Assembly (NCBI RefSeq): GCF_000499205.1
Contig: NZ_AWUK01000068.1
Location: 1-48,694 of the forward strand
From: Paenibacillus sp. MAEPY2
GTDB taxonomy: Bacteria > Bacillota > Bacilli > Paenibacillales > Paenibacillaceae
DNA: 48,694 nucleotides
Reading direction: 5' to 3'
Shown here: piece after piece, positions 1-8,200 of the stretch
Layout: every line of letters begins with the position of its first letter
How positions within the stretch are numbered: the first letter of the stretch is position 1
Translations under genes and position numbers: made by a program
The notes under the pieces: generated by a model
Databases searched by the model: none
Seen by the model: the letters and a program-made list of their open reading frames with translations, nothing else
Told to the model about the DNA's origin: nothing

Positions 1-207
1 TATAAAGTAAATGATTATTCTAATTTCCGGAAAACTCCGTCACCTACTGGTGTGAATATTGGCTCACATGTTTATGGCGATATGGTCTACGGTGGGACTG
101 AAAGCGTTCTTGTAGATGGGATGACTTATCTATATGTCTACAGTTATAAATATCAGGCATGGGGATGGATACAGAATTACTATCTTGATAAAATCGTACA
201 ACCTTAA
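1..207 (+). CDS. SH3b-domain protein, C-terminal fragment
   Basis: The window opens inside this reading frame; 68 codons are visible, ending in TAA. The peptide has the pattern of a bacterial SH3 (SH3b) repeat: an Asn/Arg-Pro start (NFRKTPSPTG), a glycine turn (VYGDMVYGG) and an aromatic end (WGWIQNYYLDKI). Such domains usually sit at the C terminus of exported cell-wall-binding proteins and often target murein hydrolases to the wall. The catalytic or N-terminal part lies outside the window, so its function cannot be named. A hairpin terminator follows within 20 bases. Confidence 0.6.
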   Translation, partial: YKVNDYSNFRKTPSPTGVNIGSHVYGDMVYGGTESVLVDGMTYLYVYSYKYQAWGWIQNYYLDKIVQP

Positions 208-226
208 ACTAAAACTTTTAAATCTC

Positions 227-279
227 AGAAAAGCGTTAAGTTCATGAGTGAAATCTGAACTCAACGCTTTTCTTTTTTT
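227..279. terminator. Bidirectional intrinsic terminator
   Basis: The arms AGAAAAGCGTT (227-237) and AACGCTTTTCT (263-273) pair, with weaker pairing inside, and a T-run follows on the plus strand. It lies between the convergent SH3b gene (+) and ykkD (-) and probably serves both. Confidence 0.8.
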
Positions 280-294
280 CGTTCATTCAATCCA

Positions 295-609
295 TTAACT
301 CACCAATTTCAACCCTACTGCTGATCCGAGTACCATGGCAATAAACAGAATCCTTAACGCATTTCGGGGTTCTCCATAAAATATCATGCCAAGAATGGCT
401 CCCCCGGAAGCGCCGATTCCGGTCCATACGGCGTATGCCGTCCCCATTGGAAGTGTCTTCATCGCCAGGGACAGGAACAGGAAGCTTAATCCAAATCCTG
501 CAACCAAGAGCACGATAGAGATCAGGTTACGATCTTTGTGCAGTTTATTAATCATCAGAACCCCAATCATTTCAAAGACACCTGCTAAAACTAGAAATAC
601 CCAGTTCAT
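295..609 (-). CDS. ykkD: SMR-family efflux subunit YkkD (guanidinium exporter partner)
   Basis: A 104-residue small multidrug resistance protein with four predicted membrane helices. The membrane glutamate of the family is in helix 1 (VFEMIGV, E13). The stretch PMGTAYAVWTGIG is nearly the same as I recall for B. subtilis YkkD. It acts in the cytoplasmic membrane as a proton-coupled antiporter and is expected to form a hetero-oligomer with YkkC. Its ATG overlaps the ykkC stop by four bases (ATGA), so the two are translationally coupled. Control is by the guanidine-I riboswitch upstream of ykkC, which points to guanidinium export rather than broad drug efflux. Confidence 0.9.
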   Translation of the reverse strand: MNWVFLVLAGVFEMIGVLMINKLHKDRNLISIVLLVAGFGLSFLFLSLAMKTLPMGTAYAVWTGIGASGGAILGMIFYGEPRNALRILFIAMVLGSAVGLKLVS

Positions 610-947
610 GATTCATGGACCTCCTTTGTTTTTCCTTTGCTAAGCATTTTAAGACCGATTACACCCAGTAAAAGAACCCCGATGAGCACCATTTTCCCGG
701 TTTGAACCGCTGCACCAAACAAAACAATCTCTGCCAGCACAGTCCCTGCCGTACCCAGGCCAACAAACACCGCATACACCGTTCCTACATCAAGTGAGCG
801 GGAAGCCGCAATCATCAAGGTGAAGCTGACAATAATGGCGATCAGTGTAGCCCCCCATTCCAGAAAACCACTGGCATGTTTCAATCCAATGACCCAACCG
901 ACTTCAAATAAAGCTGCAATAACGACGGACAACCAGGTTTTGTTCAT
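606..947 (-). CDS. ykkC: SMR-family efflux subunit YkkC (guanidinium exporter)
   Basis: A 113-residue SMR protein with four membrane helices. Helix 1 carries ALFEVGWVIGLKHASGF, with the essential Glu (E15) and the W...LK.S.GF pattern typical of guanidinium-exporting (Gdx/SugE-like) members; VGTVYAVFVGLGTAGTVL follows. The match to B. subtilis YkkC is strong along its length as I recall that protein. I chose the ATG at 947 because AAAAGGAG lies about 10 bases before it; a longer in-frame TTG start lies upstream of that site. It is the first gene of the ykkC-ykkD pair, directly below the riboswitch and terminator. Confidence 0.92.
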   Translation of the reverse strand: MNKTWLSVVIAALFEVGWVIGLKHASGFLEWGATLIAIIVSFTLMIAASRSLDVGTVYAVFVGLGTAGTVLAEIVLFGAAVQTGKMVLIGVLLLGVIGLKMLSKGKTKEVHES

Positions 948-1002
948 CTCTGTCACACTCCTTTTCAAATATTGCTACGTGTATTATTAGTTACATGAAG
1001 CC

Positions 1003-1058
1003 AAAATAAAAAAGCCCGGGAAATAAACTGCATGAAGCAGTTCATCTCCCAGGCTTTT
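1003..1058 (-). terminator. Riboswitch-associated intrinsic terminator
   Basis: Read on the minus strand, AAAGCCTGGGAGATGAACTG pairs with a downstream arm ending CCCGGGCTTTTTT. The 5' arm overlaps the 3' end of the guanidine-I aptamer. This is the classic expression platform: guanidine binding should disrupt the hairpin and let transcription continue into ykkC. Confidence 0.85.
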
Positions 1059-1135
1059 GTCCCTCCGTGACACAACCAACAGGCTGTGAGTTTTCTCTCG
1101 GACCAGACCGACACAATTGCCGCGGAACCCTAGAA
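1046..1135 (-). ncRNA. Guanidine-I riboswitch aptamer (ykkC RNA)
   Basis: The minus strand carries the conserved blocks of the ykkC motif in order: CTAGGGTTCCGCGG, then GGTCTGGTCCGAGAGA, then CACGGAGGGACAAAAGCC. These are the class hallmarks. The RNA senses free guanidinium and switches on the genes below it. The ykkC-ykkD exporter pair directly downstream is the textbook target, so the assignment rests on both sequence and context. Confidence 0.95.
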
Positions 1136-1163
1136 AACATTTAAATATTCTGATGTGACTCCA

Positions 1164-1191
1164 ATTATACACATTTCTTTTCGATTGGCAA
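1164..1191 (-). promoter_or_regulatory. Sigma-A promoter of the guanidine riboswitch operon
   Basis: On the minus strand, TTGCCA (1186-1191) and a perfect TATAAT (1164-1169) are separated by 16 bases. The predicted start site lies about 25 bases before the first conserved aptamer block. Confidence 0.75.
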
Positions 1192-1221
1192 CCCTTTATC
1201 GTTACTAGGGCTAGAGGGAAC

Positions 1222-2199
1222 TTACATGCCGAATATTTTGTGTGGGACGTAGTATTCCTCCAGGCTTGCAATTTCCTTCGCATCCAGCTTCACGGACAAC
1301 GCTGCTACAGCGTCCTCCAAATGATGTTCCTTCGTTGCACCCACAATTGGTGCGGTGACACCTTCTTTTTGCAATACCCATGCCAGCGCAACGGTTGCTC
1401 TGGAAACACCCCGTTTGTTTGCAATATCAGCGACAGTCTCCACTATTTTACGATCGGCATCAACCATTCCCGCAGCAAGTCGGTCTCCTGCTTCGTCAAA
1501 CGATGAACGGGCTGTTTGTTCATTCCAATCCCGTGTAAGTCTTCCTTTGGCAAGTGGACTCCAGGGAATGACGCCGATACCTTCTTCTGCGCAAAGAGGT
1601 AACATCTCTCTTTCCTCTTCTCTATACAACAAATTAAGTAAATTTTGCATGGAGACAAATGGGGTCCAGCCATTGCGTTCGGCAGTATACTGAGCCTTCA
1701 TAAACTGCCAGGCGTACATCGAAGAAGCTCCAATGTATCGGACTTTACCCGCCTTAACCACATGATGAAGTGCCTCCATGGTTTCTTCAATTGGAGTACT
1801 ACTGTCCCAACGATGGATCTGATAAAGATCCACATAATCGGTCCCTAGTCGCTTTAAACTATTATCAATCTCATTCATAATAGCTTTTCTTGATAAACCT
1901 GCGCCGTTCGGCCCCGGCTTCATGCGGAAGTATACCTTTGTTGCAATAACAACCTCATCACGACGAGCAAAATCCCTCAATGCACGACCCACGATTTCTT
2001 CGCTTGTACCATCCGAATAGACGTTGGCTGTATCAAAGAAGTTAATACCCAAGTCCAGCGCTTTTTGGATAAAAGGACGACTTTCTTCCTCGTTCAACGA
2101 CCATGGAGCGATTCCGCGTTCAGGGACTCCATAGCTCATGCAACCAAGACATAATCTTGAAACGTCCAGTCCAGTACGACCCAGTTTTACATATTCCAT
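1222..2199 (-). CDS. Aldo/keto reductase, YajO-like
   Basis: A 325-residue NADPH-dependent aldo/keto reductase with the (alpha/beta)8 fold. The catalytic tetrad is visible: Asp and Tyr in FFDTANVYSDG, Lys in VVIATKVYF and His in DLYQIHRWD. The C-terminal cofactor region is APIVGATKEHHLEDA. The motifs VSRLCLGCMSYG and EEIVGRALRDFARR resemble E. coli YajO. The ATG at 2199 is preferred because AAAGGAG lies 8 bases upstream; an earlier in-frame GTG abuts that site. The physiological substrate is unknown; detoxification of reactive carbonyls is the usual guess. It is the last gene of a three-gene unit read away from the AraC regulator. Confidence 0.9.
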   Translation of the reverse strand: MEYVKLGRTGLDVSRLCLGCMSYGVPERGIAPWSLNEEESRPFIQKALDLGINFFDTANVYSDGTSEEIVGRALRDFARRDEVVIATKVYFRMKPGPNGAGLSRKAIMNEIDNSLKRLGTDYVDLYQIHRWDSSTPIEETMEALHHVVKAGKVRYIGASSMYAWQFMKAQYTAERNGWTPFVSMQNLLNLLYREEEREMLPLCAEEGIGVIPWSPLAKGRLTRDWNEQTARSSFDEAGDRLAAGMVDADRKIVETVADIANKRGVSRATVALAWVLQKEGVTAPIVGATKEHHLEDAVAALSVKLDAKEIASLEEYYVPHKIFGM

Positions 2200-2212
2200 A
2201 ATCAACACTCCT

Positions 2213-2395
2213 TTAATTGGATTTGGATGAATCTAACGTTAATTTTATCCAATAACTGAGGTACATTTCTTTGAAAATCGGATTTTCTTCCCATTTGATC
2301 TGGGACTCCAATCTCTCGATTACGATTTGCTTCACTTGGTTCGATAACCGTTTACTCAATCTTTCCACCCAGCTTTCTGGCATACTATAATGCAT
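2213..2395 (-). CDS. Small hypothetical protein between two aldo/keto reductases
   Basis: A 60-codon ORF whose ATG overlaps the stop of the upstream reductase (TGATG) and which ends just before the ribosome-binding site of the next reductase. That tight packing is the main argument for it. The peptide is charged and probably helical (WVERLSKRLSNQVKQIVIERL); I recognise no family and see no signal peptide. There is no convincing ribosome-binding site of its own, so it would depend on coupling. It could be a chance ORF or a worn remnant. Confidence 0.4.
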   Translation of the reverse strand: MHYSMPESWVERLSKRLSNQVKQIVIERLESQIKWEENPIFKEMYLSYWIKLTLDSSKSN

Positions 2396-3384
2396 CAGAG
2401 ACCTGTTCTTCTCTCCAGCTCCTCTGTATATCTCGAACCCATCAGGGTGATTTTTGAAGCTGCATCATTAATGCTCTGTACATCTTCGGGTGTAAGCTCA
2501 ATGTCCGCCGCACCCATATTTTCTTTGAGACGACTCAACTTGCGCGTTCCCGGGATCGGTACAATCCACGGTTTCTGGGCCAGTAGCCAAGCAAGTGCGA
2601 TTTGTGCAGGGGAAGCTTGAATCTTCTCCGCCTTCTCTTTCAACAGATCGACCAGCACCTGATTGGCCTCCAACGCCTCTGGTGTGAAGCGTGGCAGAAT
2701 ATTACGCAAGTCACCCTGATCAAACGTTGTTTTCGCGTTAAAACTTCCCGTGAGATATCCTTTACCCAAAGGGCTAAAAGGAACAAAACCAATACCGAGC
2801 TCCTCAAGCGCTGGAATCAGTTCTTCTTCTGGACGTCTCCACCATAAGGAATATTCACTCTGGACAGCGGCTACCGGCTGAACGGCATGCGCCCGTCGAA
2901 TCGTGTTTACGCCGGCTTCCGACAGCCCCCAATGCTTCACTTTGCCTTCTCGAATCAGATCCTGCACGGCCCCGGCAACTTCTTCAATCGGCACATCCGG
3001 ATCAACACGGTGCTGATAAAACAAATCAATCGCTTCGATCTTTAGTCGCTTAAGAGACTCTTCGGCAACTTTCCTGATCTGCTCAGGACGGCTATTCATC
3101 CCGCTCTGTTTGCCACCCTGAATGTCAAATCCGAACTTCGTCGCTAGGACAACCTGATCACGTACAGGAGAAAGTGCTTCGCCGACGAGTTCTTCATTGA
3201 TATATGGACCATAGACTTCGGCGGTATCAAAGAAAGTTACACCGCGTTCAACAGCTTCCCGTATGACCGCGATCATCTCCGTTTTGTCCGAAGCTGGACC
3301 ATACCCGTAGCTCATTCCCATACAACCAAGCCCAATTGCCGAAACTTCCAAGCCGCTATTTCCCAATGTTCGTTTTTGCATCAT
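2395..3384 (-). CDS. Aldo/keto reductase, IolS/AKR13-like
   Basis: A 329-residue aldo/keto reductase (about 36% of residues shared by eye with the neighbouring reductase; not aligned). Catalytic residues appear in FFDTAEVYGPY (Asp, Tyr), VVLATKFGFD (Lys) and DLFYQHRVDP (His). The C terminus has IVPIPGTRKLSRLKEN for the NADP phosphate. The reaction is NADPH-dependent reduction of an aldehyde or ketone; substrate unknown. AAAGGAAG lies upstream of two consecutive ATGs, so the start may be 3384 or 3381. The gene is divergent from an AraC-type regulator across 233 bases, a common arrangement for this kind of reductase and its activator. Confidence 0.9.
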   Translation of the reverse strand: MMQKRTLGNSGLEVSAIGLGCMGMSYGYGPASDKTEMIAVIREAVERGVTFFDTAEVYGPYINEELVGEALSPVRDQVVLATKFGFDIQGGKQSGMNSRPEQIRKVAEESLKRLKIEAIDLFYQHRVDPDVPIEEVAGAVQDLIREGKVKHWGLSEAGVNTIRRAHAVQPVAAVQSEYSLWWRRPEEELIPALEELGIGFVPFSPLGKGYLTGSFNAKTTFDQGDLRNILPRFTPEALEANQVLVDLLKEKAEKIQASPAQIALAWLLAQKPWIVPIPGTRKLSRLKENMGAADIELTPEDVQSINDAASKITLMGSRYTEELERRTGL

Positions 3385-3558
3385 ACAAACTTCCTTTCTT
3401 CGTTTGATTTCATAAAACCAAATTACTTGAATTGTTTTTCCCGATTAAGATCAAACTGGATTATTCAGCCTGCAAGCCTAATATTATTATGCCGAACTAA
3501 CAGAACGAAACGGTATATCATTTGTCTTAATTGATTGCCTGATCCTATCACACCCACT

Positions 3559-3586
3559 TTTGTCTAAGGTCGTTAAGTCTTATAAT
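3559..3586 (+). promoter_or_regulatory. Probable sigma-A promoter of the AraC gene
   Basis: A perfect TATAAT (3581-3586) has TTTGTC 16 bases upstream. The start site would lie about 25 bases before the ribosome-binding site. The -35 box is weak, as expected for an autoregulated or activator-dependent gene. Confidence 0.5.
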
Positions 3587-3617
3587 GAAGCAAGAACAAC
3601 TCTCAAGGAGGATTTGT

Positions 3618-4535
3618 ATGTCCGATAACGGAGGTCAGCAGCAACAGGAGCTCACCGAACTGATCAAGCGTCATTCCATTCATAATAGCTCCAAGGAAAC
3701 GGCAATCCCTTCCCTGTATGTCTATCAGCATTCCAGCATTAGCGAACCTGCTTACCGGGTTTATAAGCCTTCATTTTGTGTAATCGTTCAAGGCTTGAAA
3801 GAAATCTTGCTTGCACAGGAAAGATTCGAATACGGACCCTCCAATTATCTGATTGCTTCCATGAACCTGCCGGTGATTGGTCAGATTATAAAAGCTTCCT
3901 CTGCTATGCCTTACCTGAGTCTCAAGCTTGAGTTTACACAGCATCAGATTCTTGAAGTGTTGAACGATTGTGATATTAAGGTCACGTCCAAAGAAAACGC
4001 CAGACGCGCCCTGTTTGTTGGACAGATGGAACCCTCCATTCAAGATGCTGTACTGCGGTTGGTTCGGCTGTTGGATACACCGGGAGAAATCCCGTTCCTT
4101 GCCCCACTCTATACGCGAGAAATTCTGTACCGGCTTCTGCAGGGACCCTATGGAGCCGAACTTGCCCAGATTGCGGTGGAAGGCAGCAGCAGCTACCGGA
4201 TTCGGGAGGCCATTGAGCATATTGTTCAGCATTGGGAGCAAGCGTTTCGGGTTGAAGATCTTGCGGAGACAGCCAACATGAGCGTGTCCTCGTTTCACCG
4301 GAATTTTAAAGAGATCACCGCCATGAGTCCTCTTCAGTTTCAGAAGCAACTTAGGCTCCAGGAGGCCCGTCGGCTGCTTATGGCTGAATCGGCTGATGCT
4401 GCTGATGTAGCATTTCGGGTTGGTTATGAGAGTGCGTCGCAATTCAGTCGGGAATACTCCCGCATGTTCGGAGCACCGCCGCGAGCAGACATCAAACGTT
4501 TGAAGGGAAAATACGATCATGCCATGAGTGAATAA
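3618..4535 (+). CDS. AraC-family regulator with AraC_N domain
   Basis: A 305-residue regulator. Residues about 20-180 match the AraC_N sensing domain (for example YKPSFCVIVQGLKEILLAQE); residues about 200-300 hold two helix-turn-helix motifs (VEDLAETANMSVSSFHRNFK and AADVAFRVGYESASQFSREY). AraC_N regulators commonly lie beside oxidoreductase genes. The ATG at 3618 follows AAGGAGG at 7 bases; the frame stays open 33 bases further upstream without such a site. The divergent reductase unit is its likely target, and the shared 233-base intergenic region is the likely operator area. Effector unknown. Confidence 0.9.
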   Translation: MSDNGGQQQQELTELIKRHSIHNSSKETAIPSLYVYQHSSISEPAYRVYKPSFCVIVQGLKEILLAQERFEYGPSNYLIASMNLPVIGQIIKASSAMPYLSLKLEFTQHQILEVLNDCDIKVTSKENARRALFVGQMEPSIQDAVLRLVRLLDTPGEIPFLAPLYTREILYRLLQGPYGAELAQIAVEGSSSYRIREAIEHIVQHWEQAFRVEDLAETANMSVSSFHRNFKEITAMSPLQFQKQLRLQEARRLLMAESADAADVAFRVGYESASQFSREYSRMFGAPPRADIKRLKGKYDHAMSE

Positions 4536-4566
4536 GCACATTGGCTGAAAAGTTGAGATGCCAGAG

Positions 4567-4596
4567 AAATGGATAGCCACAAGGCTATCCATTTTT
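4567..4596 (+). terminator. Intrinsic terminator of the AraC gene
   Basis: AAATGGATAGCC (4567-4578) and GGCTATCCATTT (4583-4594) form a perfect 12-bp stem with a 4-base loop, ending in a short T-run. Confidence 0.85.
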
Positions 4597-4633
4597 CAAT
4601 TGACAGAGAATACCGAATTCTATCCCCCTTGTA

Positions 4634-4663
4634 TTGACAGCTTGTGAGACATGGAACTATAAT
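4634..4663 (+). promoter_or_regulatory. Sigma-A promoter of the OsmC gene
   Basis: Consensus TTGACA (4634-4639) and TATAAT (4658-4663) with an 18-base spacer, about 50 bases before the OsmC start codon. Confidence 0.85.
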
Positions 4664-4712
4664 CCATACTAAACCAAGTTACATACCATGCTTTATAAAG
4701 GAGAGGTATCGG

Positions 4713-5171
4713 ATGGCTAATGTTCAGACTTTCAAAGCTACCGCACATCTACAAGACGGGGTAAAAGTAATCACCAAAGTGAGACAATTTGAACTGATCA
4801 TCGATGAGCCAACAAGCCTCGGTGGTACTGACACGGGAATGAATCCTGTAGAAGCTTTACTTGCCTCCCTTGGCGCATGTCAATCCATTGTGGCCCGGGT
4901 TTATGCCTCCAAATTCGATGTCGTACTTGATGATTTCAGAGTGGAGGTTGAAGGTGATCTGGACCTTGACGGTTTTTTCAACCGATCTGATGTACGCCCC
5001 GGTTATTCCGATATTCGATACACGTTCTATATTAAAACCAGTTCATCTGACGAAAAGGTTGAACCGTTTGTACAATTTCTGGAAAGCAAATGTCCTGTAG
5101 GTGATACGATCTCCAATTCGGTGAATACCAAGCTCAATCGCGTAATTATAGACAATGGTATATCGTTATAA
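4713..5171 (+). CDS. OsmC-family thiol peroxidase (YhfA-like)
   Basis: A 152-residue OsmC/Ohr-fold protein. Family members reduce organic hydroperoxides through two cysteines, which are present here: C56 in LLASLGACQSIVA and C127 in ESKCPVGDTI. The loop between them (DLDLDGFFNRSDVRPGY) fits the YhfA-like branch rather than Ohr. It is cytoplasmic, with no signal peptide. AAAGGAGAGG lies upstream of the ATG at 4713. It is a single-gene unit with its own strong promoter and terminator. Whether its substrate is an organic peroxide or a sulfur compound cannot be told from sequence. Confidence 0.88.
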   Translation: MANVQTFKATAHLQDGVKVITKVRQFELIIDEPTSLGGTDTGMNPVEALLASLGACQSIVARVYASKFDVVLDDFRVEVEGDLDLDGFFNRSDVRPGYSDIRYTFYIKTSSSDEKVEPFVQFLESKCPVGDTISNSVNTKLNRVIIDNGISL

Positions 5172-5202
5172 CAAAACGAATTAACCAGACTCCAAGATAC
5201 AA

Positions 5203-5248
5203 AAAGGCTGCTCCCCAACAAGTTAAACTTGCTGGAGGGCAGCCTTTC
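5203..5248. terminator. Bidirectional terminator between osmC-like and SLH genes
   Basis: AAAGGCTGC and GCAGCCTTT form the outer stem, with further pairing around the AAGTTAAACTT apex. It separates two convergent genes; T-runs are short on both sides. Confidence 0.7.
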
Positions 5249-5261
5249 TGAAATCTTGAAT

Positions 5262-8200
5262 TTATTTTGTCAATTGAATAGCTCTTAGGATAAGTGTAGC
5301 GGCTTCGGCACGAGTCGTATTTCCTTGCGGTTTCAATGTTCCGTCTGGATAACCGTTAACGAGACCATTGGCAATGGCTGCGGCAAGTGCTGAACGTGCC
5401 CAACCGGATATTTCAGCGACATCAGAGAAGCGGATATTGCTCTCAGTATCCGCAATTTGCGCTGCACGAACGACCATCGTCGCAATTTGCTCGCGGGTCA
5501 CCAATTCATCTGGACCAAAGGTATTATCACTATATCCATTAACAATACCCAGACCTGCCGCAGTGGAAATCGCGTCTTGGGCCCAATGGGTGGAGGTATC
5601 CGCAAATTCTTTAACAGAAGAGCCTTGTAAATTTAAAGCCTTAATGACAAGAGTAACAAATTCGGCTCTGGTCATTTTTTTATCCGGTCTGAAGCTGTTG
5701 TCCGGATAACCTTGGATCACACCGAGTTCAACCAGATCCATAATACTGCCGGAAGCCCAATGTCCTTCGAGATCCGTGAAGTTTTTGGTTCCTTCCGGAG
5801 TTGGCGTTACCGTCTTATCGGATACCAGAACAGCAAACTTGGTAAAATGATTAATGGTTCCAGATACCGTTCCATTCGTTTGATCCACTTGCAGATGTTC
5901 AAGTGCAATCCACTTTTGAGTTTGCTCGTTGAACCAATACAATCCCACAACCGATTTCTCAAAGTTCACCTTGTTCTTGTCGAATGGCAAGGTAACGGTC
6001 ACCGGCTTGGTGAAGTCCCCGCTCTTGCTCGCCGTAATCTCATAAACATCCCCAAGCAGTTTCAATGTGGAATCCAAGAACAGATTCGAGGTTTGGTTTA
6101 CTTTATTAACGGAAATTACGACGCTGCTATCCATCGCTCCGGCTGGCACATTGATTTTAACCCCGCTCAGGCTCAACGATCCACCATTCACAGTAACAGT
6201 TCCACTATTGCCAGAAGTACCTGCTTGATTATCATTTGTTCCTCCAGTTGGCGTTGAAGGCGTTGAAGGTGTCGATGGAACCGTGGTGGATTCTCCGGCT
6301 CTGACGACAGTTACACTGTAGGTCTTGCTTGATCCATTACGTGCTTTTACCGTAATTGGAATTACATTTTTCCCAATAGACAGCCCAAACGATTGGCTTA
6401 TTCCGTTCACATAAGGTTCACCTTTAGCAGTCAAAGTCGCCTGGCTATCGGTAGCCTTCGCCGTAATACGGATGGAGTCTACGGCTTGTTCAACATTCAT
6501 ACTGTACGCCGTAATTGCAGGATCAAATGCTGGGCTCAAGGAACCTTGATCAACGGATAATTCTTCCAATGTAGAAACGTCAATCAGCTTCCCGGTTCGC
6601 ATATCCTCCTTCACTAGTGCAAAATCCGCTGCGACCTGATGCGAGTAATCCTCAGCCGCATTAACAATAAAATTCTGCAAATCATCCCAGATCGGTACGA
6701 TATTCGTTACAAAACGTTCCTCAAACTTGTAGTTCAACTCATCGGATACCTTGTCCAGGCGCGAGCTTGCATACGCGTAGGCTTTGGCCGCATCGACCAA
6801 ATACTGCTCCAGCTCTTCTTTGTTCTTGAACGGCTTATCCGTGTAATCACCTTTAAAAGGTGAGACTTCCCTATTCAGGTACGAGCGATTCATTGCTTCG
6901 AGCACACCCAGATAAGAATCGGGATCGACTGCCGTTTTAAGATATGCATCTTTCGAAAGATTGGCGTCCCGTGTCTGCTCTTTCACGTCGAGCAGAATAT
7001 CGTCCGTGTTGACCTCACTTGCTCCTTCGATTAGCACATTGTAGCGTTCAACCCCAATGCTTCCAATACCCTGATGAATACGGCGCACAATATCCTTTAT
7101 CTTAAAATAGGCATTGAATTCATCGTCAGTCAGATTCGGGAAATTGCTTCTGACTTGCACTTTGTATGCTTCCCAAGCGGCTTGCAGGGAAGCTTTCTCC
7201 GCCTCCGTCGCGGCCTCAAACTTGTCCGAATTGCCAGCGATGTTTAATTTTCCATCAAGCGTCCGCTTGCCCAGCAATTTTTGCAATGCTTCCTCGTAAG
7301 ACACTTTGGAGACTTTGTCCATAACCTCTTTCGTATATGGCGTTACATTGCTTTTGGTCAGCTTGGTGTCTTTCGGGCTGATTTTGCTATTAATATCAAC
7401 CAAAGTATCCTTATAGGTCTTCAGGAAAACGCGAGATACTTCCCGGAAATCGGCATCCTGCAGATTGGCAATCGCGGCGCTGTCTTTTTCGTATTTGACT
7501 ACATAAATACTTGTAACAAAACGAATCAGATCGTCATAAAAGCTGCCGATTCCGGAAGAATCCACATCGTTCAGACTGAACACCATTTGATTGGTACTGT
7601 CGTTAAAGGTCCCCACATTCTGAATATGGGCGTCGCCTTGCGTGTAAGTAAGGATGTCCTTCTGATTCCAGCCTGAAATTACTGAATCTGGAGAAGGAAT
7701 AAGACCCGCAGCAAGATCATCCTTGAATAAGGAATGTGTACCGCGCAGGAAGGTGTATTCGTTCGCTCCCATGGCATCACTTCCATATTTATATTCTTTG
7801 GTGGCAGGGTCATTAAAGCCTGTATTGTCCGCTATGATACTTTCTTCAACTTTCATTTTTCGAGTCTCATTCGCAAGAACCGGTTGACTGTACCGAAGCA
7901 GAGATACGTTAATCGCTTCCGAAGCCAGCCAGTCCCTATCTTGCACAGCGTCAGCCATTAACGTCACACGAACCACAGCCGTGTCTATGACAGCGGAAGC
8001 GGATGTACCCGAAATGGTAATAGTGATGGTATTGTCACTACTTCGGCCCTCAGCCTGGATGCTCCAGTCACCTTCGGGGAGCCCTGTCAAACTGTAAGCT
8101 TCCGGGTCCAGAACCCCATCCACGGGAACGCCGGCGCTAAGATTGAGTTGGATCGTGGTGTTCAGGCCCTTTGCACTTTCCATACGAATGTTGGACGATG

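Noticed and set aside
987..1283. A 98-codon minus-strand ORF ahead of ykkC
   Set aside because: It runs through the guanidine-I aptamer, its terminator and the end of the reductase gene; RNA structure explains the sequence.
3771..4592. A 273-codon minus-strand ORF over the AraC gene
   Set aside because: Antisense shadow; it starts within the AraC terminator hairpin.
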